From Climacium dendroides (taxonomy: Eukaryota; Streptophyta; Bryopsida; Hypnales; Climaciaceae), in contig OX467083.1 in the NCBI GenBank assembly GCA_950106755.1, forward strand, positions 2,269,501 to 2,333,500: DNA of 64,000 bases, in the 5' to 3' direction. Shown piece after piece: positions 47,229 through 59,628 of this stretch (position 1 is its first letter; each line of letters begins with the position of its first letter). The position numbers and the translations under genes are program-made. The notes below the pieces were generated by a model. The model saw only the letters and a program-made list of their open reading frames with translations, was not told where the DNA came from and searched no databases.

Positions 47229-49007
47229 GGACAAGTTATGATTTAAATAGAGGGCAGGCTAAAAATATATATAAATTAAAAAATATTTAAAAATATAATA
47301 TTAATAATAATATTAAAAAATTTAATTTAATTTTTTTATAAAATTAAAAATAATAATAAATAAATAAATAAAACTTTTACACTAGGTCTTTTGGAGATTG
47401 TACTTGAACGTTGATGTCTTGTCTAGCATTCTCATTTCCATCTTGCATACATATCTTGATGTTTATTTCTTTTGCAAATTCTTGATATGTTGCAGAGAGA
47501 AAAGAGCATACAGCTATTGCACAAAAAGACATCCTGCCTTCGCGAGTCTTCTAGCGCATTCAAGTGTTATTTTATTTCCCAAACTCATATAGAAATATAT
47601 TCCTCAAAATTCATAAATGAAAGAATGCATGTGTTGAAAATATGCAGTAAAAAAATATAAAATAAAATAAAATAAAATAAAATAAATAAAATTTTATGAG
47701 TTTTAAAATACTTAAGAGAGAATATGATAAAAGTTAGAATGTTTCACAATTAATCTGCCAAAAAAAAAGTAAACACATTAAAACCTTAATTGCCAAGAAG
47801 AAAAAGAAAAAGAAAAAGAAAAATACACTAAAAAGAAAGATGAGAGAACATGATAAGTAAAAGAGAGTGAATTTGTAAGTCTTCTCTCATAATCTTACCT
47901 TTTTGCTGAAAACATGATAAAATCAGTTGAGTGACAAAAAAGGAATAACCTTGGTCCAAATTAAGAATGAGTTGTTTAAATAAAGAATTAAGAATGTGAA
48001 AAAAAAATCTTCTAATTCAGAATCCGACACTTAAGAAAGAAAATGAGAGACAAAACACGTAAGGACAAGAGACAAAGGATAAACTTAAAAAGAGAAAGAA
48101 GAAAAACAAAATGAGTTTAAAACAACAACAATTCTTGAAAACATGATAAAAAATGAACTCACCTAAAGGCTTAACACATATTAACAACTAACTACTAAAG
48201 AATAGTAAAAAGAATAGAATTAGATTGCTGTTGAGAATAGTTGTAGTAGTATGTGTATTTATAAGTTTATCTATGTCTTATACAGTTTTCCCGAGTAAAG
48301 TGTTTACTTACGGATCTGACTATTGCGGAGTGAAGTCGACTAAGTCCCAGCTTTCAGGTGAGACTATAGATACAGACCTTAGTTGGAAAAGTGTTGAATT
48401 GTCAAAAATATGTCAGTTTTTGTCTTTCTAAAGAATAACTATTTTCTATTGCCAAGAGACTTAGAGAATGTTAAAAGAAAAGAAAGTAAGAGTTTAAAAC
48501 CAAATTAAAAAGTATAAACATATAAAATAGAAAATACAATAGTTTGTGAATGAAAACGCCGAGTGTGTTGAATGAAATGAAAGATTTAAGAATGTTTTGT
48601 AAGAATTAGGCATTGAGTGAACAAAAAGAAAGAAAGTTTGAAAATATGATGAGAGAAAATGCGCGAAAGAGAAAATGAGCGAAAGAGAAAATGAGCATGA
48701 AGTAAGGTGAGAGTCTGCTAAGTTTGCCTAATTATAAGAAATTTGAAGCAAAAAAAGGAAGAATAAAGAAAGACAGTAGAGTGGGCGGAGTTTAAAACTT
48801 TATAAACTTTCTATGTCTATCCAAAATGAGTCAAGTTTACTTTTAGAATCTTTTCAAAGTCTGTAAGTGTTAGAAACCTTAAAAGTAATTTTCTTTAGGT
48901 CAATAAAAAAGAAAGAACGATTAGGCAACACCTTTCAAGAATTTCACAAATTTACTTTAGTCTAACATAAATTTTTTTTTCTATAATAGTCAAACTTCTT
49001 TTCTATC
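47229..49007 (+). other. Purine-rich spacer of the Gypsy element
   Basis: A non-coding stretch between integrase and the additional ORF. It holds an (AAAAT)n microsatellite (47656-47690). From about 47760 to 48960 the plus strand is strongly purine-biased, with AGAAA, GAGAAAATGAG and AAAGAAAG words. No gene is supported. Splicing across it could bring the additional ORF near the element promoter in an intact relative. Confidence 0.6.
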
Positions 49008-51783
49008 ATGTTTCTAGTGTCCAAAGAGTCTAACCTAACTTCTCTAACAAATCCAGTGAGTTTACATCTTTACGATGAAGAAGAAAGGGAACCCTTCAGA
49101 TTCTGCCTGTTCCACTTACCTGTATTCTAGCCAAGCTTCTTTCAGAGTTTACAGAAGAGAGACTTGAATTGATCAAGAAAGTTGGAGTCTAGGAATACAT
49201 ACACCACAATGGACCACCTCTAGATATGGACTTGGTCAAGGAGTTTGTGCAAACAAGTGAGTTCGGCAAGTTGAGTGAAGTCTTTATCCAAGGGAAGAAG
49301 ATTATTCTGATACCAGCTACTGTAGCAGAAGCCCTACACTTGAGTTCAGAGGGGTTGGAGGTTACGGACTCTACCAGACTGAATACCAAGAGCAAGAGTT
49401 TCCTATTTGGCACCAATTGGGCTAATGCCAAAACCTCAACTGGTTGGGACGTGAAGAAGATATCAGACGAGGGATTGACAGTTTGGATGTCCTACATCAA
49501 CCAACACTTTTTCTACTCCTCACAAACTCAAATCGGGTCAAATGTCTTTATATATGTTGGACTCAAATCCTGGAAAGGAGAACAGATTAATTGGGCAGAT
49601 TTGGCTTTGGAGTATATGACAAGGCCGGAGTTGATTATGAAGAAAAATCGTAATTCAATGACCCTAGTCTCAGCTTCAATGATATCCAGTTTATGCCAAC
49701 ATGAGTTCTTTGCTACATCAGTGACTAGATCAGTATTACCATCACAAGAGCCCAGTGTTGTATCTGCACCTGCTCGCACAAAAGATAAAGGAAAAAGGCC
49801 CATAATAGAATACGACAAGCAGCCTATCAGTGCTCTTATGGAAGAACAACCTTATTCTCATGATGATCTGCTGAAAATGATCGAAGATCTCAAAGAAACA
49901 ATGAGGAATCTCAACTTTGAGATAAACTCCTACAGATCTAGAGAAATTGATTGGTTAAAGCAAATAAAGAAGTACGAGACTACCAAAATTGAAGCATTGA
50001 CTAAATATAAGAGTATAAAAATAGCTTTGGGGCCCAGAAACGCGAATATCAGCAGTTAAAGCAAGAATGCGAGGAATTACAGGTTGAAAAGAATCAAATT
50101 CAAGACACTCTTAAGATTACAGGTTCCCAAATGGAAATGATGGAGGAAGGAATTCAAACTTAGAGAAAAGAATTAGAACTCAGACAACAATCTAAAGCCC
50201 CAAAAGTTGTTGCTATTTCTGAGAGCACGGCAGCATTGGAAGAATCTGTTCGAGTGTTGGTCAACACGAACGATGAATTGCACCAGGAGTTAGAAGAATT
50301 GACCAACCTCACCAATGGGCTACAACAGTGCATATGGCAACAACAGTCGGAGTCTGGATCCACCTTTTCACTATATAGAGCATATGAGTTCCAGTGTGAC
50401 ATATGTCTGAGCATATTGACCTTACAAAAGGGTCAGCAGTTGTTAGAAGAACAATTTGATGAAGCCTGGGACACAGCAGGGAAGTTGGACAATATGCAGA
50501 ATCTCCTTTGTGAGATGATTATACGTAGAGACTTGTCCCTGGTTAACTGGTCACACTTGTTCTATTCCATTGTTGACCTTGGAGCACGAGCCTTAAAGTA
50601 TTATATCAACTTAGAGAAAGAGTTGCACCATAGAAGACATGTGGATTTGACCAGTGTATGCAAGAGACAAGTTATCATTGGAGATCACAGAGCAGACATG
50701 AACCCTGAGCTATTGACTCAGAGAGATGTCAGAGCTAAGTGGAAGCACGAACTTACGCAACTCAGAGAACCCATGAAAAACCAAGGGAATGTCCTCTCAA
50801 TACTCAAAGCTGTAACCAACCGAGAAGCAGTGGCCCAACGGGGAGAGTTGACTGGTACTCAGTACATCTATAACATGCAAGAAACGTACATTTGACTTTC
50901 CAAGACTTTGGATGCACTAGACAGGGACATCATCCTCACCTATAATGTCAAAAAAACTGCCCAGTATAGTCTTCCGCCTCCTACTTTCAAGCCTGCATTT
51001 TGGCTGGCTTTGAAGACTCCAATACAAGAATCTACCCTTACCTGTCAATTCCTAGGGCAGTATTTTGCCATGTTCCGCGATACTAGAGAAGAAAGACCTA
51101 TACCTTCATGGAAAGTGTTGGAATGGTTAGTGGAGGATTATGGACTTTCTATTACAGAAGACACACCGTATGACAAGATTTACCCAAAGATTTCATCTAT
51201 ATGGCAGAAAGATCCACCAATTGCAGTATCTACCAACTGCCACTTCTACCCATGTGAACGACGGTACAAGTAGGATCCTAAGGCAACCATTGACTCTGTA
51301 GAGTACAACTGGCCCAAGATTTCTGGATCATTCAGTTCTCCACAAGCTTGTGCTCAGGCTTATGGAGATTTTCATGAAGAACATATCACTCATACAGACC
51401 CAGTCTGTTTTAGAGCTGTAGTGTTCTGTGAATTCCTGAGGATGGTCTGCAAAGATTATGGTGTCACAATCAATGTCAACAAGTTTGACATTCTCAGACC
51501 CGAATTCCAGATTCTCTTGAAGTTGCAGTATCAAAGCACCAGATGGCAGAGAATGTTGGAGATCATGGCCACTATTCATTTCTTGTACGGGGCTCATCCT
51601 TGTTTCACTAGTGAGTTCAAGAAACGGTTTGATCATATGCAAAGATGGTTGGAATACCAGAGGACCCACAATCACCAACTTTTGGAACAAGATGAAGAAA
51701 TAAAGAAGGCAAGCGACAAAGTGTATTTGAAAAGGATGTGTGAACAAGACAAGTCTAGAAACAAGAGACCTAAGTATTATTGA
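49008..51783 (+). pseudogene. Additional ORF (aORF) of the Athila-like Gypsy element, broken
   Basis: About 925 codons lie in the same orientation after integrase. The start is ATG 49008 (MFLVSKESNLTSL); a frameshift occurs before 49128 and a TAG at 49190. The frame 49226-50059 begins DMDLVKEFVQTSEFGKLSEV, resembling the putative plant transposon/ATHILA-ORF domain. After another frameshift near 50035 one frame runs to 51783 with stops near 50160, 50893 and 51271. This part has a Glu/Gln/Lys coiled coil (EYQQLKQECEELQVEKNQ, ELHQELEELTNLTNGLQQ) and a C-terminal module (PSWKVLEWLVEDYG, FCEFLRMVCKDYG) that I do not recognise. No signal peptide or membrane segment is visible, so an envelope role is not supported. 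Confidence 0.7.
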
Positions 51784-53380
51784 CAAGGACGTCAATAGAT
51801 TAAGTAGAGGGCTATGTAGAATAAAGATTTCGGTTTTTAGGTTACTTTTTAGTTTTTATTGGAAAAATATGTAGAAAGTAGTCTAAAAAGTAGGAAAAAT
51901 AGCTTAAAAATAGGCTAAAACACTAAAAAGCAAAAAGTAGCTAAAAATAATCCAAAAAACAATTTTCAAACTTTATGCAGTGTAAATAGGGCTGTTTGGA
52001 TGGATGAAGTACCAAATGGATGAAAACTACATAGATGGATGGGAAATTCCAAAAGGTGCCAAAAGGATGAATGAGTTGCAGACATGGATGAACGAGGCAT
52101 CAAATTGGATGAAAAACAAGAAAAAACGATTGGAAGGGGCATGAGCCTTCTTCTTGACTTTTAAAAACATAAAAAAAATAAAAAATTTCTTCCTTCTTCA
52201 ACAGTGCATTTAGGAAGAAGCACTCGTCTTTATAAATTTTTTGCAATTATAATTTGAAGTCTTTTTTGTGCAAATTTTTTTGTTGTTGTTGTGCAATCTG
52301 TGTGAGAAATTGTGTGCCTTGTTGAAATTCTATATTGTGTAAGGAATCGCTGGGTGTTTTGGTTTGTAAATCGTGATTTCTTTTAGAAAAAAATTAACAC
52401 TGCGGAGGCAGTATTGTACAGTGACTGAGTGCTACGTTATAAAATGTCGATCGGAGAAGTGTCTGATCAAGAAGATTAAGGCTTAGGTGGTGTGGAAAAT
52501 CAACAGGGATGATCTAAGTGAATGATCAGGCTAGTGTGTTCCGATCGGGACTGAAATTGATTGATTGATGAATCCAGACAGGAAGGCAGAAGTATGCGAT
52601 CTGGGAGTTGTGACGTGAGTCTTGGGTGTTCGGAGAGCCTGTTGCAAGAATGAACGAATTTGAGTTTGAGAGAATCGGTCAAGAGACAAGGACGATCTCC
52701 ATTCGAGTTTTTTTTGGAACTGTGGTCAAATTTGCTATTGCCGAGGTGTCTGCATTCTGTATTTTTGTCTCTGGGTTCAATTCGTCAATAAGATTTTTCC
52801 AATTTTGAGAATTTGAGCAAGAGGCTCTCGCTTGGCTAGTGTCGACGACGTCGAGCATGCGGATGGATCTGTGCAAATTGAAGACAGTCAATGAAAGATT
52901 GAATGAGCAAGAATTGCAGGAAATTTTAGTAATTGCATCGAAATCAGCCCGAATTGTGGCCCGAGAAGCAGGCACAAGAGGCGTGACAGTCTGCAGAGAG
53001 TTGTGATTCCAAGCACAGTGGAAGAAAATCAAAAATTGGAAATTGGAAGCTCCGATCGGCGTCACAACAGTGGCAGTTCCCTCCGAAATCAAATTAGGGA
53101 TTTCGAAAATCCCAGAACTATTGCCCTCAATTTTAGATCTGTTGCCACAACCGGAATTCTACGGTATTGGACGTGTTGCCTCCACGGTCTTCGGTCTCGG
53201 TCCATGGCCATAGGGTTAGGGCCACGGTTATAGGTTCCCATAGTACAGTCTTAGGGTCTTTTGTACGGCAATAGGTTCTACGGGCCATAAAATAAGTTAT
53301 ATTAATAAAATTGAAATTTTGAATTCAAAATTTGGATGAATTGACCGAAAATAAAATAAATAAAGGCTCAAATTTTTTGA
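51784..53380 (+). other. 3' region of the Gypsy element, possible 3' LTR
   Basis: The region contains a GGATGAA-rich patch (51997-52113), then GGAAGGGGCA|TGAGCC at 52132-52147, which has the layout of a polypurine tract followed by an LTR start. A TATAAAT lies at 52231 and a GGCTCA that could close a TGAGCC...GGCTCA LTR at 53367-53372. No 5' LTR exists in the window for comparison, so the boundaries are a guess. Short frames here (52626-53233) are not convincing genes. Confidence 0.3.
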
Positions 53381-53832
53381 ATGGCCCAAAGGTTGTGTCC
53401 CTAGTTTGGGCCTAGGTCATAGAATTGGGGAGGCGAAATTTGTAGAATTAACAATCTTTGTGGCTGATAAATATTTTTGTATGTTTTAGGAACAACTTAT
53501 CCGTGGTTTTGGACTTGTTGCCCAATCTTAGAAGAAAGGAGAAAGCTCAAAGACCAAGAATCTGATATTTTGTCCTAAACATTTCATACTTTGCATACTG
53601 GACGTGTTGCCTACTGAGATTGCCACGTATAGTCATTTTGTACATAGATTCGAAAAGCTTATAAAGAGCAATTACTGGCCCTGTTGCCCCAACACATAAA
53701 AAGGTGCTAATTAACGAATTATTTGTATACTTTAAAAGTATTATCTTGTATATATATGATAAGGTCATAGGCTGCATCCATGTATAAGACATGTTGCCCA
53801 ACTTGACGTGTTGTCCACGATGTGTTGCCCAC
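53141..53832 (+). repeat. Cluster of GACGTGTTGCC-like motifs
   Basis: Eight variants of (G)ACGTGTTGCC occur on the plus strand near 53141, 53171, 53513, 53601, 53681, 53790, 53805 and 53820. Spacing is irregular (15 to 340 bp) and intervening sequence is unrelated. Confidence 0.6.
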
Positions 53833-56560
53833 CCTAAAATACTATATAGGACCGGGACTTTTAGAACATTGTGTCTGCATTAGTGATAATGGACTGTCCA
53901 CCAAATTGAGAGAACTTGGGAATAAAGAAAAAAAAAAGAACGAAAGAAAGAAGGAAAAAAAAAATAGAAGTATAAGAATAAAGTTTTCAGGTATGTTCCA
54001 CAAAGTTAGTTTACACATAACCTAAATCTACTTTAAAAGTGACATTAGACGCACCAACGATAGACTACGTTGGTTTATCTACGGATGAACCCCTATACTA
54101 CTGGTACTTGACAAAAAGTAAAAGTTAGTGAAAAAGTACCTCACAAAATTCATTAAAAAATTTTGGAAGGCAGAAAGTCGCTTGTAGAGATGCAAAATGT
54201 CATTGGGGAGGTCACTAGGGTCGTTGGAGTGAAGGAAGGTTGTTGGAGGAAGAGGTTGGAGGGGCAAGCGTAGAGGGCCGGGCAGGGAGGGGATGAGGGA
54301 GGGGATGGATTCTTCATCTAGCCCCTAGGGGCAATAAGGGGGTCAATCTTCCCGGCCAAGGATTCAGAATCTAGATGTTGAATTAATCCTACTTGATTTG
54401 GTATATCCCAAATGACAAGTAAATAGCCTCCAAAGCACTTGACTATACTCCAATTTTCAAGCTAGATTTAAGGCAGGTGAATGGACCAAGTAACATCAAG
54501 ACATCAATTGCTTGACCTATTTATAGTTGTTTATTTATGGAGCCTCCAAATAATGGGGCCATAACCACCATTATTAGTATTTATAGTGCCAAAATTACAA
54601 TTACTTTACATAACCAAGGCATAGCTACTAAAACACTAGGAGTGAGTTTTTGAAGCTAAAGGCTGATAATTTGATAATCCCACTGATTTGGCTGAGTGTC
54701 AAAACCATCTTTCTATCTGATAGCATTGCTGTACAGTTACAAAACGATGGCTTTGTCACAATAGCAAACTACTACTTCACAAGTAGTTGATGGCTATTGT
54801 TGGAATTGCATGATAATGTTGGAACTTAGGATTTGCAATTTTTATCTTTGACTCTTCTTGTGACAACAATAATAAGCATTCATGGGTTGTAGAAGCCTGG
54901 TGCATCCTCACTAATTTGCAATTTGTTGACATGTTTTTGGGATGGGCATAGGTGTGGCCCACGACCTCTCAGAGAATTGTCGACAATATTTTTGCAATGC
55001 TTTTTGTTCTTCACTTCTTGGTGTTTGTTATTTGAAATAAAAGCTCTTTCTTTCTACTATGAGACTTTGCTTTTATATTTGCTTGCATTAGTTCTGGTCT
55101 TCTTTTGCCTTGACAAAATATTACACATATGTGTGGATTATACTGAGTCAAAAATCTCCTTGTTGCATATACAATTAGATGCAAGCTCTGATACTAAATG
55201 ATTGCTTGGATCAAATCATAATGATATTCAAGAAAGATTCAATTATATGTTAATCTTTAGTTACTTTTTTGACAAGGAAAAAAATCAGATAAGTGTGCAA
55301 TTCCTGGGATGTATCAAGAAGACATTTCTTTCTTTCTCTCTCTATATGTCTGGTGAATGAGATTGATCTCAATTTCACTTACTACAGTTTTACTTGCAAT
55401 TGCTATACTTCTAGCTACTTTTTTCAAAAATGCAAAAGCTGAATTGCCATCAATTAGAGCTAGTTGTGAAATAAATCTTTCCCACCTTCTCTTGTTTAAA
55501 ACAAGTGAGGATATGGAGAGTATTGACGTTATGGCTAAAATTAACCAACTACATGGTGTGTTTACTGCACTGTTAATACTATAGTTTCTAGTCGTCAAAA
55601 TTGAATGACACCTTTTACTGTTAGCAGACCTACCAATTTGTAAGATCGCATGCGAGGTGTCTGCACTCTTGAGCCTCCTGAAAGGAAGACTGAGCTCCGA
55701 TTGCACTAGCGCCTTTCTGGCTTCAAACATACTGAAATTGAGTCTGCTTGTTTGCTAGCTCTAGATTCTATGTAACTACTGCGTTATTGTCCAACTGGTC
55801 TCGTATACTCTCACTGGTGGTGGTTCACAATGGCGGGTTCTGGACTTCCAACTTGTAGTTAGGTGACACTAGGAGGGATTGACTGATACTCTTGGTTTGC
55901 GTAGCTAACATGTGGTTCGAATTTTCCGCCGAGTGACATCGAGAACAAGAGTAAATTGGCTTACGACACCTTGCACACGCATTCTAACATACTATTTGTC
56001 TATTGCAATGCATGGGTACAGGTGAGGCCGTTTACCTAGGAGATTATGGACGTACGATCGTTCAACTATGCTCACACCAAGTTTATTGTACAATGTTTTA
56101 TGAACTGAGAGCCTCATGCTCATACTTGCTTTCATTACCGATCTGTGTATTTGGGTATTGACTTGCTTAGATAAGTGATGAAGATTTGGTTTGATTGCTG
56201 TAGAAATTTTCGGATGAAGCTACAAGATGTTTTTAATAAGCTTGAAAATAATCTAATTTAGAGCTTGGACTAGGTGTTTCAATAGAAACTCCTATTTCTT
56301 GGAATGTGTATGCTAGTGGATACAACAATGGGTATTCCTTGTCAAATTGACAAGGTTTTTGAATTGTTTTTTCACATTCAAAATATGATATTCTAGTTTG
56401 GATTTGCTAAAACACTACCTTGAAGCATGATGCCCTGAGTAGGGAGTGTTTTAGAAAAAGTGACTCTTTCTTATCTTTACCCATTTGGGGGTGGTGAGCC
56501 TTGACTTCATGCTTTGAAGTAGTCATGAAAATCCATGATTTGGTAAGAACGTTCAAACTG
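53833..56560. other. Intergenic DNA without a supported gene
   Basis: This is mixed composition DNA. It includes an A-rich (AAAGAAAG)n stretch near 53925-53965 and a G-run cluster with G-quadruplex potential at 54275-54304. Frames such as 54923-55201 (hydrophobic), 55357-55584 (a hydrophobic N-terminus) and the overlapping minus-strand 55314-55730 have no recognisable domain; at most one of the last pair could be real. Confidence 0.4.
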
Positions 56561-58260
56561 ATTGCTGTCTAACTTCAGTGGCCCTGTTCTTCAGGGAGAG
56601 GCTGTAAGCGAGCAAAGTGGTTGGCATGATGAACTTTCAGCACTGGGATATTCAGATTCGTTGACTCCACCTTCGCCAGTTGTGCAAGCATCTTTGGCAT
56701 CGATTTCTGAATACATGAATTCATCCAAACCTCTGATAATGCAGCTCTTCTCGGCCAAGATGAGGATGGTGAGCATGCTCCATTGCTCCTGAGTACTATT
56801 GACCTATCACAGTGGACTTCTATTATGAATGTGGCTACTGCAGACAAAGGCAAATGTGGCCCGGTTGCAAGAGGCTCATGGTCTGCTCGGCAGATTATTG
56901 GAAGTGGACGAGCTTGAATTTGAGGAAGCATTGGGTAATACTAGCTCGTCGTGTGGAAAATGCACTTCGGTTGGTCAACCCACATGAAGATTGGTCTGAG
57001 TTACCCCCTCCAACTGATATCACCAAATCTGGTGAGACTTCTAGCTCCCTTCATCCATTGCTTTCACGCTTGAATATTGCACATTTCCATTGACGACCTT
57101 TCTGAGTGCATACAAAGCATACAATTTGAAATTGATATGATAACGGTGGAAGAGCAGTTAGCTTCTAAATCCCATCGAACTTGGTGCCTTAGTAACATAA
57201 ATTAATTTGTTGGCACCTATCACTGTTCCTGTGTGGAAGCTGTGGGCCAATCTGTGATGAGGAAGAAAAAGCATGTGAGGACAAGGCGTTAATGCGTATC
57301 CATTTTCGACCATCACAAATGCACGACGACTAAGATTAGCGTGCATGCAAAACAAGACTTGTTTGACATGCGCACCGCGCAGTCCCAAGTTTTCCTCGCT
57401 GCTTTGGAACTGCCATCGCCCGTACGTGCGTTGCTTGTGTAGTCGAAATGCCAAAATTGGCTGCCGTGCGTGACAACATGCTCTGGTTTGATCATTTCCA
57501 TATGGTTCATGATTAATAATCTGAACCGCTTCTTTGATCAGAACACGTACCCAACTTTGGTGACAAAATATGGTGCTTTTATTCAGTGGATCATGGATGC
57601 AGCGCGAATTGCAGTAAGGGCTCAAATTACATTCATTGCAATCCGACGCATGATGGAGGTTGCGGCTGTTGAGTTTACTTCAGATCGATCCGAATCAGAA
57701 ACTACTTGCAAATTATTACGATGCTCCAGGGGCACGGAAGATCGAGCGTCTATTCAAGCCGGCTTCTTTCTCGACCGAGACCATGCCTAGCCCAGCACCA
57801 CCTCAGAAAAAACGCCGCCTTAATATGAATGTGGTACCTAGAGATTCTCAATCCCACCAACATATCAGTGGACTCCTGGTGGTAACGGACGTGGCCAATA
57901 CCTTCAAAATAGAGTCCAAGGTGGGGCTCGATATGGGGGACGAAGAGGGTATAATAAGAATTACCGCTCACCCTCCTTTTCGTCTGATCACTGTCGCCAA
58001 CATGATTCCAACTTGTCAACCCCTACAAGTACTAAGTCTTCCACAGTTGGTTCGGAAATGGCAATTGCGGAATCGACCCCCGTCACCCCACCCACAGTTG
58101 GCTCGTCTGTCCAAATCAAGCCCTGATCTCCATCCTCAAAGGGTAGAGTTCGCAACTGGGACACCGCTATGTGAGCCCTGATTCAGGAGGTGAGCTGGAT
58201 TCCAGATTCTTACAAGCTAGGATCACCGAATGGGCTCCCAGTGATCGATATCCTAGAAAA
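56560..58260 (+). pseudogene. Decayed gag-like reading frames (unclassified retroelement)
   Basis: Protein-like segments run through changing frames: LQGEAVSEQSGWHDELSALG; DNAALLGQDEDGEHAPLLL; ARLQEAHGLLGRLLEVDELE; RFFDQNTYPTLVTKYGAF; KLLANYYDAPGARKIERLF. An Arg/Gly-rich basic tail follows (GGNGRGQYLQNRVQGGARYG then GRRGYNKNYR, 57870-57965). The last contains a single short CXXXH-type site, HCRQH. Frequent frameshifts show decay. A structured N-part with an RG-rich nucleic-acid-binding tail is typical of retroelement Gag; DIRS is possible, but no RT or recombinase follows. Confidence 0.4.
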
Positions 58261-58310
58261 GCACAAGCAGGCAGTCAATTCTAGCCAAGTAATGTTTGAT
58301 TACTAGTATT

Positions 58311-58630
58311 GTTCACATACGGTGAATCCCAAAAGTAGCACTTTAGGTGCACCCAAATGACCTTAAACCGCCATCTATACTGGATGTACATCTCTAAAAT
58401 CAGTTCTGTACCTATGTGGAAGAAACACTTTGAGAACCAAACTTTGTTCCTTAATAACTTTTGCATACAATATCTGAATGCCATGTTCTTTGGTGCGTTG
58501 GAACCTCCTTTCACTCGTCAATAAGAATACATGAAAATTTGACCAGTCTAATAATAGAAAATAGGCTCAGGAGCAAAAGGTGGTGGTTTTGGGTGTACCA
58601 ACCTTAGATGATTTTGGGGGTCCGGTGAAC
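58311..58630. mobile_element. Imperfect inverted-repeat element candidate (320 bp)
   Basis: The left end GTTCACATACGGTGAATCCC and the inverse of the right end GTTCACCGGACCCCCAAAA align over about 45 bp with small gaps, sharing CCCAAAA, CTTTAGGT/CTAAGGT and CACCCAAA. Flanks (CTAGTATT, AGTTGTTA) give no clean duplication. It is non-coding. Confidence 0.4.
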
Positions 58631-58639
58631 AGTTGTTAC

Positions 58640-59628
58640 CAACAAAAAAAAACTTTAAATAAAATGAAATAAAATAAAATTATAGTCTTGAATTGAAGAA
58701 AAAAGTTGAAATTTTTTTTTTTTTTCTTTTTGAAAAATAAATTATTTTTTTTTAGATGTGGCAGTCTCTTGACCACATCAGCAAGTTATCATGGTCCTCT
58801 GGAAGGCAGTTCTTGTAGTTTGGGAATTGCTGGGAACCCAGAGCCCTCCAGAGGGCTGAAATCTCATCTAATGTTGACTACCATATAAATTGCTCTCATA
58901 AATTGAGAAATTGAAATTACGAAGTGAAATTTGAACATGTTGTTGTACAAAGTGGATTCTATCCTCATGTGCAATTTCACTTAAAATGGACTATATTTAA
59001 ACCTATTATTATTTAAATGAAGTTTTTATGTAAATATTTTTTTTTAAAAACAAAATGTCTTAATTCTTTTTATAAGAAGAATGTACATCTTGACTAAAAT
59101 TACATGTTATAAGTTTCATGAATTTTGGATTTTTATTGAAGAAGATTTTATTGATTGAAATTTGGCCTCAAAATTTTGGACTCTTTAAAGTTTTTTACTC
59201 AATAAATTATAAAAAAATATTTTTGATATATATAGTTATTTGATGTCATTTTGAATTTTTATTTTATTTTTTGCAATTTATTGAGTGAAAAATATTTGTA
59301 ATCTTGGACACTCTCCTAATGCGTGAAATATTTTCTTTTTGAAAAAGTCTTCAAACTTTCCAAATACCACACATGCTATTTTTTCTCCTATACTTTGTTG
59401 TTTAGTTGCAATTGTTGTTGCACTTATTGCATTGAAAATCAAAATTTTAAACAACTGATTTTCAATTCTCAATTTTTGAGGTTGAAAAATTGAGTTGAGA
59501 ATCTAGGGAAAAAAATCTAAGAAAATCCTCTTAATTTTCACTCATTACAAAAATGTTAAATATAAATAGGTTCAAGATTGAAAGAAAAACTAAATTGTTA
59601 ATAGCTTTAAGATAAAATTAAAAACACA
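58640..59628. other. AT-rich intergenic DNA
   Basis: No gene is supported. It contains A/T homopolymers near 58640-58750 and a small hairpin, CCTCTGGA...TCCAGAGG (about 58796-58856). Confidence 0.5.

Noticed and set aside
49008..51783. Calling the additional ORF an envelope gene.
   Set aside because: No signal peptide, cleavage site or transmembrane segment is visible; coiled-coil and unknown domains fit better with a neutral aORF label.
53205..53225. Telomere-like TAGGGTTAGGG.
   Set aside because: It occurs only once, not as an array, so it is not telomeric sequence.
55314..55730. A 138-codon minus-strand frame overlapping a plus-strand frame with a hydrophobic N-terminus.
   Set aside because: Neither frame has a domain, a partner exon or clear coding bias; I cannot support either as a gene.
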